Part shown: positions 23,385 to 35,070 of the stretch, piece by piece | How positions within the stretch are numbered: position 1 is the stretch's first letter | Layout: each line of letters begins with the position of its first letter | Source: Lethocerus indicus | Taxonomy: Eukaryota > Arthropoda > Insecta > Hemiptera > Belostomatidae | Assembly: GCA_019843655.1 (NCBI GenBank) | Contig: JACDQD010000011.1 | Span: 14,488,604-14,552,603, forward strand | Reading direction: 5' to 3' | Length of the DNA: 64,000 bases | Made by a program: the position numbers and the translations under genes | The notes under the pieces: model-generated | What the model was told of the DNA's origin: nothing | Databases searched by the model: none | The model's input: only the letters and a program-made list of their open reading frames with translations

Positions 23385-26300
23385 CCATCAACTATTTGTA
23401 TTATCAAATAGCATAACCAATAAATACACTATTAAAAATTGTAGTCGTGACATAAAATAAAAAGCGGAAAAATATGTCACACGAAGTAATCATTGGCGAC
23501 ATTCCGGGGCCTATTGCGCAGAATGATGTTTAGGAAATGTATCGAGACAACAAAAGGCCCCCTTTATTATGGCCTCGACGTGCTGCAGTCGATAATCCGC
23601 AAGGCCCTCGTCCCTGCACTTCCTGCGCTCGCGCTCATTTCTTATTCATCGGGATATGCAGGCGCCTTCATAAATATACCCGGGGGGTCCGCTACGTCCG
23701 CGGGCATTTGCAAGCCAACAGGTTGTGCAAGAAATGTATCGGAACCGATGGGATCAATTTCGATTGAAATTCATGGCTCGCCGCGTTTTATTCCGCGCTT
23801 CGAACGTTTGCAGTCGGAAAAATTTCACACGTTTCATTGGAATAAAGTTATCGTCCGTTTAAAATTTTGCAAATTACGAAAAGGGCAGGTTTAGTTTTTG
23901 CTACCGACACGCGATGCTATCGAACGCTCCAGTCGGCGATGAGAATTTCATTTCCGTCTTAATTCCGCTTTGTTCCCGTAAGAGGATTCCGCCGTTTGAT
24001 ATCCCTTCGGCCCGGGGGTTAAAAGTGCAGACAACAGGACGGTTTAATCTCGCAGAAACCCCGTCCGCTACTTAGCCACCGGTTATTCCACGGGAGAGCA
24101 GCCCGTACCCCCCATCGACCATTTCTATGCAATCCCGGACCGGTGCAATCGTAGGACGGCCCATTGTGCTGTAAACCGGGCGAAGGAGGGAGCCCGGGGA
24201 GGACGTAAAATCCTCGCGATCCGAAAAAACAAAACGCGATGCGGCCGAGAGGGGCGCGAGCAAAGTGTAGTTAATGTAGCGTTTTAAGTACACCGTGGGT
24301 CTTTTATCTAAAGTAGCCGCGTGCAGCTATTTTACAACTATTGAAATTCGATTCAATTGTAAGGCGGAAATACTGCCCATTACCCACTTAACAAAAACGA
24401 AACCAGAACTTAACGAAATCAGAATATCTACTTAACCTTCCTGATAGAATTAAAGGAAACACAAACCACTAGTTTGGTTCTACGATCCATTATCCAGTAT
24501 TTAGTCAGTTTTTTTGTTGTTTCCGGTTGGCATCAGCCAAAATTTGGCACCGGTTTTTAAAAATTAAGCTCCCCACCATTGTTTCTGTTGGCTTCTGCCT
24601 GCGAATCTTCCTCAGGGATACTTTTCCTCCATTCCGAACAAAGTACCCTATCGATGTCCCGATACTTGGACTTGATCACAAAGCGTCCTGTATTTTGTGA
24701 AGAAACAGTTCTAAATTATTTTTCTTTATTAATCAAACGTTTCATAAAACTCAAATTTTTCACTTTTTTCAGGTTTTCACTATGTTAAGAAATGCCATTT
24801 ATCGAAATACGTCTTTAAATCATTCAACTCTATACAGAAATGTCTTGATTCCGTTATTTGAATCCAATCGGGGGGGAGTTTATTTTCATGATAAATAATA
24901 TCATGAGAAATAGGTGGATGAACCCGGTTCTTAATTAGTCAATTATACCTTTGTTTGGATATATCCTGAGAGGTAGTTAGTAGCTTTCATCGGAGGGAAG
25001 GGTCTGAGAACGGTGCGCAGAAAGGGGGCGAATTAACCTTGGACGACCCCTCTGGGCCCGGATTGGAGAACCACCCACGGCGAACACATGAGGACGGGCC
25101 GCGGCCATTTTAATATTTATTAAACAAGTTGTCACAGGTGATGTGTATATTATTAGCAGCGCCGTTGAGGCCGGGAGGGCCTCACTCTTCGTGAACCCCC
25201 TGTCACTGCCATCTGAGGCACGCCCACGCGATGCCAAATGCGAGGAATTATTAAGTCGCTGAAAAGCCTCATCGTCCCCGTCCGTTTAATCATCCCACGA
25301 GCTCGGTGATTTTTTTTTAATTCCGCTCAATGGGAAAACGTCCGAGTCTCTTCCACGGACGGGGTCGTAAGAGCAAGACAATTATAGAAAGCCCCGTCTT
25401 TAAAGCACTTGAAATTCACGTACTCCTTTCAAAGGGAGACCCTAGTTTGCCGGTTGATGCTAATTTGGGAGAAAGCTTCGGTTCAATACCAACGTTGAAA
25501 TTGTAAGGAAATTGCAATCTATCCCTTCAAAAATTTCAATTATGAACATACAATTATAATCATATAAAATGATTAATAAGACTAACAGAGTGGGTATGGT
25601 AGTGATGTCAGGACACAATTCACACTCAGCACGAGTACATAGTTTCATCGTATAAATAATATTTCATATTAAAGTTTAACCTTCTTGTACATATAGATTG
25701 TACTTTCCAAACAATATTAGGCTACCAACTCTCTAGTGTGGTGTCGGGAAGGAGTAAACCTTAACCGGCGAGTGAAAGATGATGGGAAAAAGGCTTTATT
25801 TATAAGAACGTGGTAACAGACAAACTTTTAAACTCGGAGTAGTTACTTTTTTACAGAAAAAACATGAATAATCGCTTTATCATATTTTTGAATGGTGGGT
25901 ATTCTCGTTTCTAGGAAAATATTATATATTGTTTCCCCTTTCGGTGGTCGGCCCGGCTACTGCATATGTAATCGCCGAGGCGTTCCGCTCGGGCCATGTG
26001 TTCATTTTCAAACTTGTTTGTTTGCTTGTAAAATTCAATAGCCTTTTGTTTATTCATTAAACTGAATTAAGTCCTCCTCGCACGAATTATGAACGGTCGG
26101 CGCTTACGGGAAATTACCTCATTGTGTGGTGTAATGGCCGGCGAGGAGGAGGAGGAGGAGGCGCTCATCCGCGGGTTCACGGCTCATTAATGATTTTTCC
26201 CGTCCGAGGCGTCAACATTTTTTTTATTTTTTCTGTGAAATTACGTTAAGTTGGCGCTCTCGGTATTAGTATTGTCACGTTTCGGCCGTTTTAAAAACCG

Positions 26301-26813
26301 GCACCGATCGAGGATTCAGTCGGCCTTTCGCGCCTTCGATTGGTTTCGGAGCTACGAACCGGCAATTAAAAGCGCTCTTAAAGCGCCAATTAAAATTGTA
26401 GATTGTGCGAGAAAATTGTAAATTCTCGTATTATTTTTTGCCGGCGGTCTCAAAATCGGCCCTTTGTAAATGGGAAGGCGCGGAGTCTTCCACGGATGAA
26501 GACCTCCCATACGGGCAACGTTCATTGAAATAACTAATTATGATTTTCAGTTATCGCTCAATCGAAACTTCCCGGTATTTATGGAAAATGCTAATTAAAT
26601 ATCTTGGGCTATACAATGAAAATTTCGGTGAAATTCAAGATGAAAAATTCAGATTGGCATTGTGGAATTGTTAGGACTGAATTCAAACCGAGGGAGATTA
26701 TCATTTCAATGCGCAAATTTTTTGTAATTACATTCTTGCATAATAGGTAAACATCTATATTTTTCATTGCATTGAATGATAGCCAATAATTTTAATTTTT
26801 GTTCATCCTTCAG

Positions 26814-26856
26814 ACACAAATCTTCTCTCCCAATCTTTACTGGGGCTTTGGGGCAG
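26814..26856 (+). CDS. weak candidate 43-nt exon, unknown product
   Basis: The pyrimidine-rich acceptor TTCATCCTTCAG precedes 43 nt that end at GGGCAG|GTAGGG. All three frames are open, so the frame cannot be decided; one reads TQIFSPNLYWGFGA. Both splice sites look acceptable, but nothing else supports it. Confidence 0.1.
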
Positions 26857-27022
26857 GTAGGGTGTTAAGTTGGAATATAAATTCCCGACCCCGTGCCTAG
26901 TCAGCACTTGAATTGGGTTAATGCTGGTTTTATCAAACAAAAAGAGGGAGAAAAAGTACGGGGCCGAATAAAAAGTTGAGATTTGGCAGTTGAGTAGCCG
27001 GTAGGTAGTTGGTCAGTTGAGA

Positions 27023-27035
27023 GGGGGGGGGGGGG
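27023..27035. repeat. poly-G run (13)
   Basis: Thirteen consecutive G. Confidence 0.95.
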
Positions 27036-28116
27036 CTCCCTTATGCACGCCTTCGTTATCTCGCCGGACACGAAAACCAGCCCAAGGGGCCCCCACAACT
27101 TGAAACGGTTTCGAACCAGACCGCAAAACCTTGAACCTGAGAGTCCCCCCACCGATAATTTACGGTACGCACGATTTGTGAACTCGGGCACATTGCTTTC
27201 TAAAACTATTAAAACCTATCCGAAGTTCAGAAGCTTGGAATGGAAGTACAAAAATAGGAACACTTCTGTTCTAACATTATTCTTTGTTAATATACATATT
27301 TCATCTGGAAATGACTATTCTCCTTCGTCGATCATGTCATTCCTAATAATTTCATCGTCCCGACAAAGAGTCAACCTCACGGCGTTCTTAACGCCGGCGT
27401 TGAGACTTTTCCAAATAATCAAATACGACTAGCGTTAAAGGTCATGAAATTTATTAAGAATAGGTTTAAACTTTTAAATTTCAAGATTTAATGCATAAGA
27501 TTCTGTTTATTGGCGAATAAAGACACAGGCCGTTTTTTATTGCTGTTTACTTTTTATCTGGGTTCGGCTAGCTCTATTGTGGGGACTCTATAAGGGATTC
27601 GCAATGCGATACTATCGTGGTCTTGAATTTTAATCGTTACGGTTATAGTTTGCATTTAACTAATTGTAATTGCCGCGGCGAACTATATATTTGGGCCGAG
27701 ATAATTGGCACCGATATCCAGGGCCCAATTCGGGATACGGTGTTTAATTCAGAGGCTTCTCCCCCCTTTGAACCGCCCCGAGGGGCCGTCGGAAGAAACT
27801 GCCCCCGGCGCCCACCTTAATACCTCCCCCTTCATACGCGGTTATGATTTACAAAAGAAGACAACAACAATTAGGCTTTCCTCCGTACAGAGTAGGACCA
27901 TTAGAAATGCGTACGCATTAGTCAGTGCTACATCCTCAGTTGGGGCGTACAGATTTATCTTGGTCATTTACAAGCTTGCAGTTATTGCAGTCGCCATGTC
28001 CGGGGGTAGAATTCCAAAATGGATGGACGAGCAAACTTCTAACCGTGTCAGAATCACAAATTATAATCTTCTTATAATCTTACTTGATGACTCGTGGTGA
28101 TAAATCGAAGTTATGA

Positions 28117-28286
28117 CCCAAAAAAGGGTCGAGGAAGCAGTTTTGACAATGAAAAAGGCTCGAGAATGCAAATTTCCAACTCATAACCAGTCAAGAAAGC
28201 AGTTTTGGCCCCAAAAACTGGTGGAAAAAGCAGTTTCGACTGCGACGAAGGCTAATAAATGCGATTTCCAACCCAAAAAGCAGTCG
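28117..28286 (+). repeat. two diverged tandem units of about 91 bp
   Basis: Unit 1 begins at about 28117 and unit 2 at about 28209. Shared blocks include AAGCAGTTT, GAAGGCT/AAAGGCT, AATGC[AG]A[AT]TTCCAAC and CAGTC. The whole pair lies in an open frame of 97 codons (28113-28406, +), where the units read as related peptides: EEAVLTMKKARECKFPT and EKAVSTATKANKCDFQP. It may be a satellite remnant or a piece of a repeated coding sequence. I do not recognise it. Confidence 0.55.
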
Positions 28287-30935
28287 ATATATGGACTCCG
28301 TCGACTATGGTCCCAGTGTGAGATACACTTGCACTATGAACGGCAGGTCGAAACGAAAAATGGGGAACCCCCTCAAGATTGGTCCCAGAATGAACGTTCT
28401 CGCTGAGGACGTAAGATTTTATTATCCAGGGTGTCTAGGGTGGAACACTGATTAGGTTTAGATAAAGCTTAATTATTTTAGAGCCTAATTCAATCGCACT
28501 TGTTTTCGATTTTGATGGTATAATCAGTCGGTCAAGATCAATCTTATTGAGTGTAATCACTGGAGAGGGAAGATTGTGTAGCTGCAGATATGCGTGCTGA
28601 AATAGCACAGTGCAATGCCGGAACGCATTAGTGAACTCCCTTACCGACCACCTAATGCTTTCCGGTCATTTCTTGCCATCCTCATAAGTTTCTCCGTAAT
28701 TAAGTACGATTAATATACACGTCCTTCAAAGGCGCAATTACACCGTTTTAAGTGACCAATTTGGCGTTGGGGGTCGTTTGGCCGAACAAATAATTATTGC
28801 GCCGGAGCGAGCGGCCCAGGAATCGAGAGGGAGGGCCCCCCGGGCCACCTACCATCAGGGGATATATACCTCGCTGATGTGTATTAATTGCCGGTCGTTA
28901 TTCACCGCTCCGTTTAACTGAATTCTAATTAAGAGGAGAAAAAGGAGCCACACAGTGCACGTCATAGTCGGCGGGGGTCAAAACGCTAACAACACGACGC
29001 ATCTGTCGAATTTTCTTTCCCGTTGGCCAAGAGAGGGCTAATTGATTTAAATAGGCCCAAATAACGATTATGCCGGGTATTCTTTTTCTCTGTAGCTTAA
29101 TTAGTCTCTCGTTAGGGAACCAGAAGAACCGGTAATCAATTAGTGAAGACGTTCGTTCCAATTATTCGTATTCGGGTACGCGCAATTACTCGGACGGCTG
29201 AAAATATAGTTTATGATGTGGAAATGAAGATCATTCGTGTCTATACCTGTAAATAGAAATAGGCAAGCGCATAACGGCCGAAGCTGCCAAAAGCGCTATA
29301 TAAGGGGAAAAAATAGAATAGCACGAGTATACTACACTATGACGATAATTCAGTCGTCTTATGTTGCTACCGGTAAATTGATTTATTGATTATTTCCGAT
29401 ACCTAAAAGATGAGATCGAAGATTGTAGTATATTAACCTCTCGGCTGGATACGTTATACGGTATTACGCATTCACGACGCGAACCGTTCGATTAATATTC
29501 TGACGTCGGGGTACATATTCAAATTTCAATATTAATCGACTCCTTTTAATTGCACAACTTTCATATGCCACGCACATCGCTTATTGGATATTTGGCAACG
29601 GATACTGAATATACTTTTTCGGTGTTTGTTTTTCGTGTCGGGTAAGCGTATATATTTTTTTTTCAATTATTTTAGACCGATTAGAAACCGCTTCGGTTTG
29701 TTTGCAACTTGTGTGGGCCGTTAAATAAACTGAAAAGAAAAACTAAATATAGACGTTTCTTGCGTTCTTCGGCCTCAAAACATCGATTTCGCGACGAAAA
29801 AATACAACAGAATATAAACTGAAGAAAATTTAAGGCAGTTGAATAGCGCGAGTTAAATTGAGCACGTGAGGGGCTGGGACGGAAATCCCTTCGCGAATTT
29901 TATTGCTTCATATAATATTGGGGCTCACAGTTGTTCCTTTGGACGCCACGTGTGCGCCGGAATAACAATAAAAAACGGTAACAGTACAAAAGCCCGGAAA
30001 TGAGGGATTCCTCGGTAGGCGGAAAAAACGAGGCTCTGCGGCTCGAATAACACGGGAACATCATCCGCCCGTTCTGTGCTACGGCTCAAATCACGGGTTG
30101 CCCTAAAATAATCTCTAGGGCCCATTGTATTTTGCGCGCTTCTTACTCAGAATCGCGGCATATGTCTCGAACTGAAGAAAAAGCATCTGCGAAGAAAATA
30201 GTTCGAACTGTACGATCGCTCGATAGCCACGTTCAACTTGTAAAAAATAAAAAAATATTTATTTCATGATTGTTCGGAAGTGAAAATATGAAAATTTCAA
30301 GTTTTTAAATCCGTGCACATTATTAAAAAAATCGTCAATCGTAATCGATTTTGCCACTGCATTTCTACCTGTTAGCCCAATGACATTACCCTGCATTTGA
30401 CCTATTCCCAGCGTCAGGCTTGATATACATAGTTTGAATATTCAATACTGAAAAGACTACCTTGAGCGACAGGACGATTGTGTGAAAATGAGACAAATGA
30501 AACAGAAAATATCGCATTGAACTTTTAATGCTCGAAACAGTTCGTATCTAGATGGATTCTTTAGTACTTATTAATGTTTCTTTTTGAATTTTCTCTTATT
30601 TAGAAATCGTAGATTGTTGTAAATATCTCCCAAGGATGCATAGATATATTATTACTGTGACGTCAATTCCGTTTATCAAGAGGGGAGCCTGTTAACCACC
30701 GGTACGCTACCGCCATTGACTGAATGGCTCCGGAAGAAATAATTCTTGGTACCGGAGGGACAAGTGAATAGGGGATCCAGAACGGGCGATTAACCCGACC
30801 TCCACTCGGACGAGATAGTCATCTTCGGGGAGTTCAAAAATCCGGCAATTAGGGCCCAATTAAGAGGGCCGGTGGCGGCCGAGGGGTGGTTTGTGTTATT
30901 TTTAAAAAAAGATAACTGTCGTCAGAGGAGTGGCG
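28287..30935. other. non-coding stretch
   Basis: AT-rich spacers with a GC-rich island at about 28.75-29.1 kb. TATA-like sequences (GATATATACC near 28860, CTATATAAGG near 29297) are present without a following initiator at the usual spacing. No gene recognised. Confidence 0.45.
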
Positions 30936-31261
30936 CCAGATGGCGTCACTTCCTCGCGTGTCGAGACCCTGAGGAGAGGGTTGAAAGAGAGAGAGGGGGG
31001 GAGTGAGAGGGAGGGAGGGAGTGAGAAAGGGAGTGAGGGAGGGAGAGTTGGGAGACCGAGATCGGTATCGGTTGTTTTCCTCTCGGAGCGCCACGAGAAA
31101 TTGAATATCCTCTCTCTCCCTCCCTCCCTCTCTATCCCTCTGTCTCCCACCCCCCTACCATCCACCGTGAGAGAGAGAAGAACGGAGCTGGCTGGCGGAC
31201 TGGAGACGACGAAGAAGAAGGGTAAGAAGGAAATTGAATCAAGATTAGCCCCCCCCCCCCC
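30936..31261. promoter_or_regulatory. possible regulatory block: GA tract, CT tract, CTCF-like site, poly-C
   Basis: In order: GCCAGATGGCGTC (close to the insect CTCF consensus) at about 30936-30947; a purine tract of G/A repeats at 30985-31048; a 60-base spacer; a pyrimidine tract of CT/CCCT repeats at about 31110-31155; GAGAGAGAG at about 31170; and a C13 run at 31249-31261. The purine and pyrimidine tracts are roughly reverse-complementary, so the strand can fold back on itself. GAGA tracts mark open promoters in flies; here a promoter role is inference only, as I see no TATA box, initiator or adjoining gene. The 180-codon open frame over this block is a by-product of the repeats. Confidence 0.3.
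31249..31261. repeat. poly-C run (13)
   Basis: Thirteen consecutive C. Confidence 0.95.
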
Positions 31262-34200
31262 AGTTGGGTTTCCTCCAGTTAGGGGGCGCCTTCCCCGTCA
31301 CCGACCGACTTTATTCCGGGCATCGGTAATCGATTGTCGCGTTTGGGCACAAATCGGCCTCTTCCTTGCCCGCTTAAAAATATCGCCCTCAGAGTGCCGA
31401 CAGGCGCTAATACTAAAACTTCCTGAGCAATTAGCGCGAGTTATAGAAAGTTCTGCAGAAGCCATAATGTGATGCGGGTTGAGTCGTTCTTTTGAACCGA
31501 AAATATTAGTTTTCTCAAATAAAGTATTTTTTCTGAAAGACATCGATTTTAATGTCTCCTTCGTCAGCGACGACTGCCTGCATAAGCTTCCCGTGAGTTT
31601 AGAAAGTATATTTTATGTTGTTTGATTTCCAAAAAGGAAAGAACGTGTAAATATCGAGCCTAACTAAGACTGCTTAAATATCCAAGACAAATGCTTTTTT
31701 GTGACTAAAGAAGACTATAAGATGATACTTTTCTATTGGGAACCGATTGTGGTTCCTCCAAGCAAAAAAAACTGTCGACACCTGTTTTCAGGAGTTAAGT
31801 GATTTGGGATAAATCATAGCATCCGCCCTTTACTTTTGTCCCGACCGCATCGAATTATGCCGCGCGGCGATTAAAATATTAAAAACATTGTAATTGCATT
31901 AGCCGCATTGGTCGCAGGCGATTATTAAACAAACAACATAAACGGAGCGGTCAATTTTTATGATTAAGGGCCGGCCCCATGAAAAATGGATGGATATCAT
32001 CGTTTAAGCTTTCGGCCCAGTTTTGATTAAGCAATGAAGATATTACCATAGATGAATAAAGTAAGCGTAAATTTTATTCCGCGTTGTTTTCCAAAATATG
32101 GACCGTATTTCAACTGTGAGATTAAAAATGTATACTCTTTTACCAAATATTTATGGGTTTATAACGTTTCAGAGAGTCAGAGAGTTTGATATTTTCATCG
32201 TTCAATAAATCAGACAATGTCTAGAAAATTGAAATATTAATTAACTATTGAATAAAATGTACGTGATAAGCAATGAAGAAAGTTGAGGAGAAAGTTAGTG
32301 TGAATATAAATATATAATGAGCTATATTTTATGTGGGTTTTAAGGCTGAAGTTAAGATGATTAAAGAAATAAAGAATATTTCAAAGTATTAGATACCGAA
32401 TCTAATGTAGTACACAAATAAAATTTGACGAAAAAACAAAATGTGTTTCCCCTTAAATATTGTTTTTATTAAGCCCATACGGTTAATCATTCGTACCCTG
32501 TGAATGTAACGTCTAATGAAGAAGTCAAGAAGTGCCTTCTATCTTCGTGTTTTCAAGCAAAGATCCACTTACCTGTTGAACGTTATGTGAAGTTGTGTGC
32601 TTGCCCAACCAAGCTCGCTAGCTCCGACAAATTGAGTCCCGCTACCTACCGGCAGCTCCGCAAATTCACCGGAAATGTCATCTGAAACAAACGTAGTTTG
32701 AGTAATTAGCGATTGAAAACCAAACAATCGGTAATCGATTTGAACCATGTCACATATTAAAACTGATTGTTCTACTGGTGGTTTTCTCGCATAAATAGAG
32801 GATAACGCCGATTTCCCCGTTCTCGAGCTTCTCACCACCGTAAGCAGGACTCCATTATTAATATATTATGTTACTTGTTATGCATGTCGTGTGTAGCTAA
32901 GCATCCTGTCAGCACTGCTTAGCATATCACTGGCAATTAACCGATGACAGTGCGCTTCACAGACTGCCTGCGTACTAACGGAATGCTACTGGCGGTGGCG
33001 AGAAACCCGAAACAAATCTAGCTCTAGGACCGAACAAACATCGCGTTCCAACAATTTAATTATTTTACTGGTATCTAATATCACAATTACAGGGAAAATT
33101 ACTAATTTAAAAAATGAACTGTTATTCTAAAAAACGCCAGGTTATCATGATTAAACATGCTATTCAGTTATAATTGCATTCAAAATAGACAACTGAGAAC
33201 AAGCAAAAATGAAATTTTTTAAATAATTAATTAATTCTTTAACGGATTAGCGCGATTTCATTTTCAAGTCGTTCTTGGCACTTCACAAAAGCTCCAGACT
33301 TTTTTTTCTGCAAAGAGAATTGAATTATTCGGCACGAGACAATTGATAAAATATTCAACAGTCACATCCTGTCTGCAACACATCCTGTTTATTGGCATTG
33401 GCCTGTGACATTCGCACTGAGCGGGAGTATGCAAATGGCAAGCGACTAATTTTAATGTGCCGTCTGAAAATCTTTACGCTTCGATGCCCACGATGTAGTA
33501 GTAGATGGATCCACAGATAAATAGGTACAAGAAACCTCGAAAAATTATTTCCGTTTACAATTTCTATGGGAGATTATTTTAATGCAAGTTTGAATTTCAA
33601 ATTATGTGAACATTAATTAATGTATATTTTCAATATAGTTATTATCTTCGAGTAATATTTAAGCCGTTTTAGGTTAATATTTATGAATTTATCAAATGTC
33701 CGGAATCGTGAAAGTCCTATACAAATTATGGGAAATTAATCGGTCCTATGTGCCCCAAAATAATGAAACATTAAATTATTGAATACTGTACCTAAATGAT
33801 AATTAATTCGTTAGTTTTGCATATTTTAAACTGGTCGATAGTGAAAGCAGAGGGTGAAGTTAAGCGGGTTTCAATTACTTTCCGCTGTTTACAGTCTTAA
33901 GGAAAAAGCAAATCAAATGCAAATTCTACTTTCAACCAATTTAACTGCGATTAGGGTCCCTTGGATACCGAGAGGATTCAGTGACCTCAAACGGTTGCTC
34001 TTTTTCCGTTTGAAAAGGATTACGTTTAAAATTGGATCGACGACGTTTAATAGTTGTCCCCCCGTTGGGAGGAAGTGTGCACCTGACACCTGGCACAGGA
34101 CGCGTCCGGAACTGGCTTGTACGGAGATGTGGCGATTGTCCGTAAACTGTAAATTATACGTTCCGTTCAGACAATAAGAGACGCTTTAGAAGTGTTTAAT

Positions 34201-34550
34201 AATTCTAAGAAAAAAAGGTGCTTTTTGGAGGCAGTCGGGACAACGCTATTCAATTGTAAATTTTAGTCTACAGATGTTTTATTGAAATAATTAAACGTAA
34301 TAACTGTACACAGTCAATTATCACTGACTGGCTTCCTGCAGGATCGCGTGATCTGGTAATTTTTCCTGTATTTGGAAGCCTCCAGAGTGGACTCCGTGGA
34401 AGCGGGCCATCTTGGGTGTCTGCTTCCGACGTTTCGGTACTCTCACCGGTTCCATTCTATCCAAAGGGCAATCCATTCTATCCGTCCATATCCAGGATAT
34501 TTAAGTCCTTCCATTCGAAACTATCCAATCCTCCTTTGATTCGATACAAC
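31262..34550. other. non-coding stretch, mostly AT-rich
   Basis: AT-rich, with no clear islands after 32 kb. The best-looking splice-bounded segment in the window (32573-32681, minus) is here and is listed separately. No other gene-like feature seen. Confidence 0.45.
32573..32681 (-). CDS. candidate 109-nt internal exon, unknown product
   Basis: On the minus strand the sequence reads TTTGTTTCAG|AT at the 5' side and AACAG|GTAAGTGG at the 3' side: a good acceptor and a perfect donor. Only one of the three frames is open: two bases, 35 codons, two bases (phase in 1, out 2). The peptide starts DISGEFAELPVGSGTQFVG and ends TQLHITFN. About 40 percent of codons start with G, as in coding DNA, while third-position GC is not raised. 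The same frame stays open into the upstream intron. I considered the end of an immunoglobulin-like domain (the ASELGWAS stretch), but the expected cysteine and tryptophan are missing. An opposite-strand frame (32500-32685) also exists, so this remains a candidate. Confidence 0.27.
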
Positions 34551-34934
34551 TCGCGTCACAGTCATGAAAATGCTCTTAGCTCCACTAAGAGAAACGGTAA
34601 GAGGAAACGGCCACGTGATTTCCTCACTACCTAGTTAGGGCAGGAGTTTCGTCCGAAGATCAAAGGAACAAAGTTTTAAAGGGGAAATTTTGAGTCGTAT
34701 AGGTAAGCTGGATGATAGATAGGAGGATCCAGCGAGAGGAGACAGAAACACGCGAAATCCACGGTTTTTCATTTACCTATCTATTATCTAATTTACCTAT
34801 ACGATTCAAAATTTCCCCTGTAATATTTTTTCTTTGATCTTCTGACGAAACTTCTGCCTTAATTAGGTAGTAAGGAAGTCCCGTGGCCCTTTCCTCTTAT
34901 GGCGGAGCTCGGCATTTTCCTGAATGTGGCGCGG
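34551..34934. repeat. family B inverted repeat (arms about 160-170 bp)
   Basis: The left arm 34551-34723 and right arm 34776-34934 are diverged reverse complements. Matching blocks run in order from the outer edge: GAAAATGC, AAGAGGAAA, GGCCACG, ACTACCTA, AGTTTCGTC, GAAGATCAAAG, GGGGAAATTTTGA, TCGTATAGGTAA and GATAGATAGG. Both arms open the same short peptide end (PRDFLTT followed by a stop) on opposite strands, which is a by-product of the repeat. The 52-base centre contains a fragment of family A (34729-34764). The arms are not similar beyond about 34551 and 34934. It is probably a decayed foldback element or an inverted duplication. Confidence 0.75.
34729..34764 (+). repeat. family A fragment (A2) at the centre of the B inverted repeat
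   Basis: CCAGCGAGAGGAGACAGAAA followed by CACGCGAAATCCACGG matches the outer part of the A1 right arm (18468-18504). It is the only family A material between the two B arms. Confidence 0.65.
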
Positions 34935-34950
34935 ATTGTCACGTCCGCGA

Positions 34951-35070
34951 GTGTCAAAAAACGTCCAGAGTGCCAAAAGACACCGGTCTAGCAAAAGACC
35001 AAACCAGCGAGGGGAGACATAAACACACGAAATCCACGGTATTCCAACCCCTCGCAGAGCACAAAACAGG
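34951..35070 (+). mobile_element. family A copy (A3), right half plus tail
   Basis: This matches A1 from GTCAAAAAACGTCCAGAGTG through CACCGGTCTAGCAAAAGACC, the GAAATCCACGG arm end and the tail ATTCCAACCCCTCGCAGAGC to ACAAAACAGG. The left arm is absent. It begins about 16 bases after the right arm of the B repeat, so A and B are physically combined here. Confidence 0.7.

Larger units (their letters stand above)
23385..28116. other. non-coding stretch
   Basis: GC-rich islands lie at about 23.5-24.25, 25.0-25.3 and 25.9-26.5 kb. A GAG trinucleotide run is at 26146-26162 and a G13 run at 27023-27035. A 133-codon frame at 23493-23894 (+) is in GC-rich DNA and shows no domain. A weak exon-like segment at 26814-26856 is listed separately. 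Confidence 0.45.

Noticed and set aside
21766..24660. Similarity between 21766-21830 and 24580-24645 (GAATCTTC and TACTTTTCCTC blocks)
   Set aside because: About 70 percent over some 55 bases with gaps, not extending further. I could not separate it from chance by eye.
30930..31472. Longest open frame in the window, 180 codons (+)
   Set aside because: Its first half is a translation of GA and CT repeats and it crosses a poly-C run. No domain, start context or splice support is visible, and overlapping frames on the other strand are open for the same reason.
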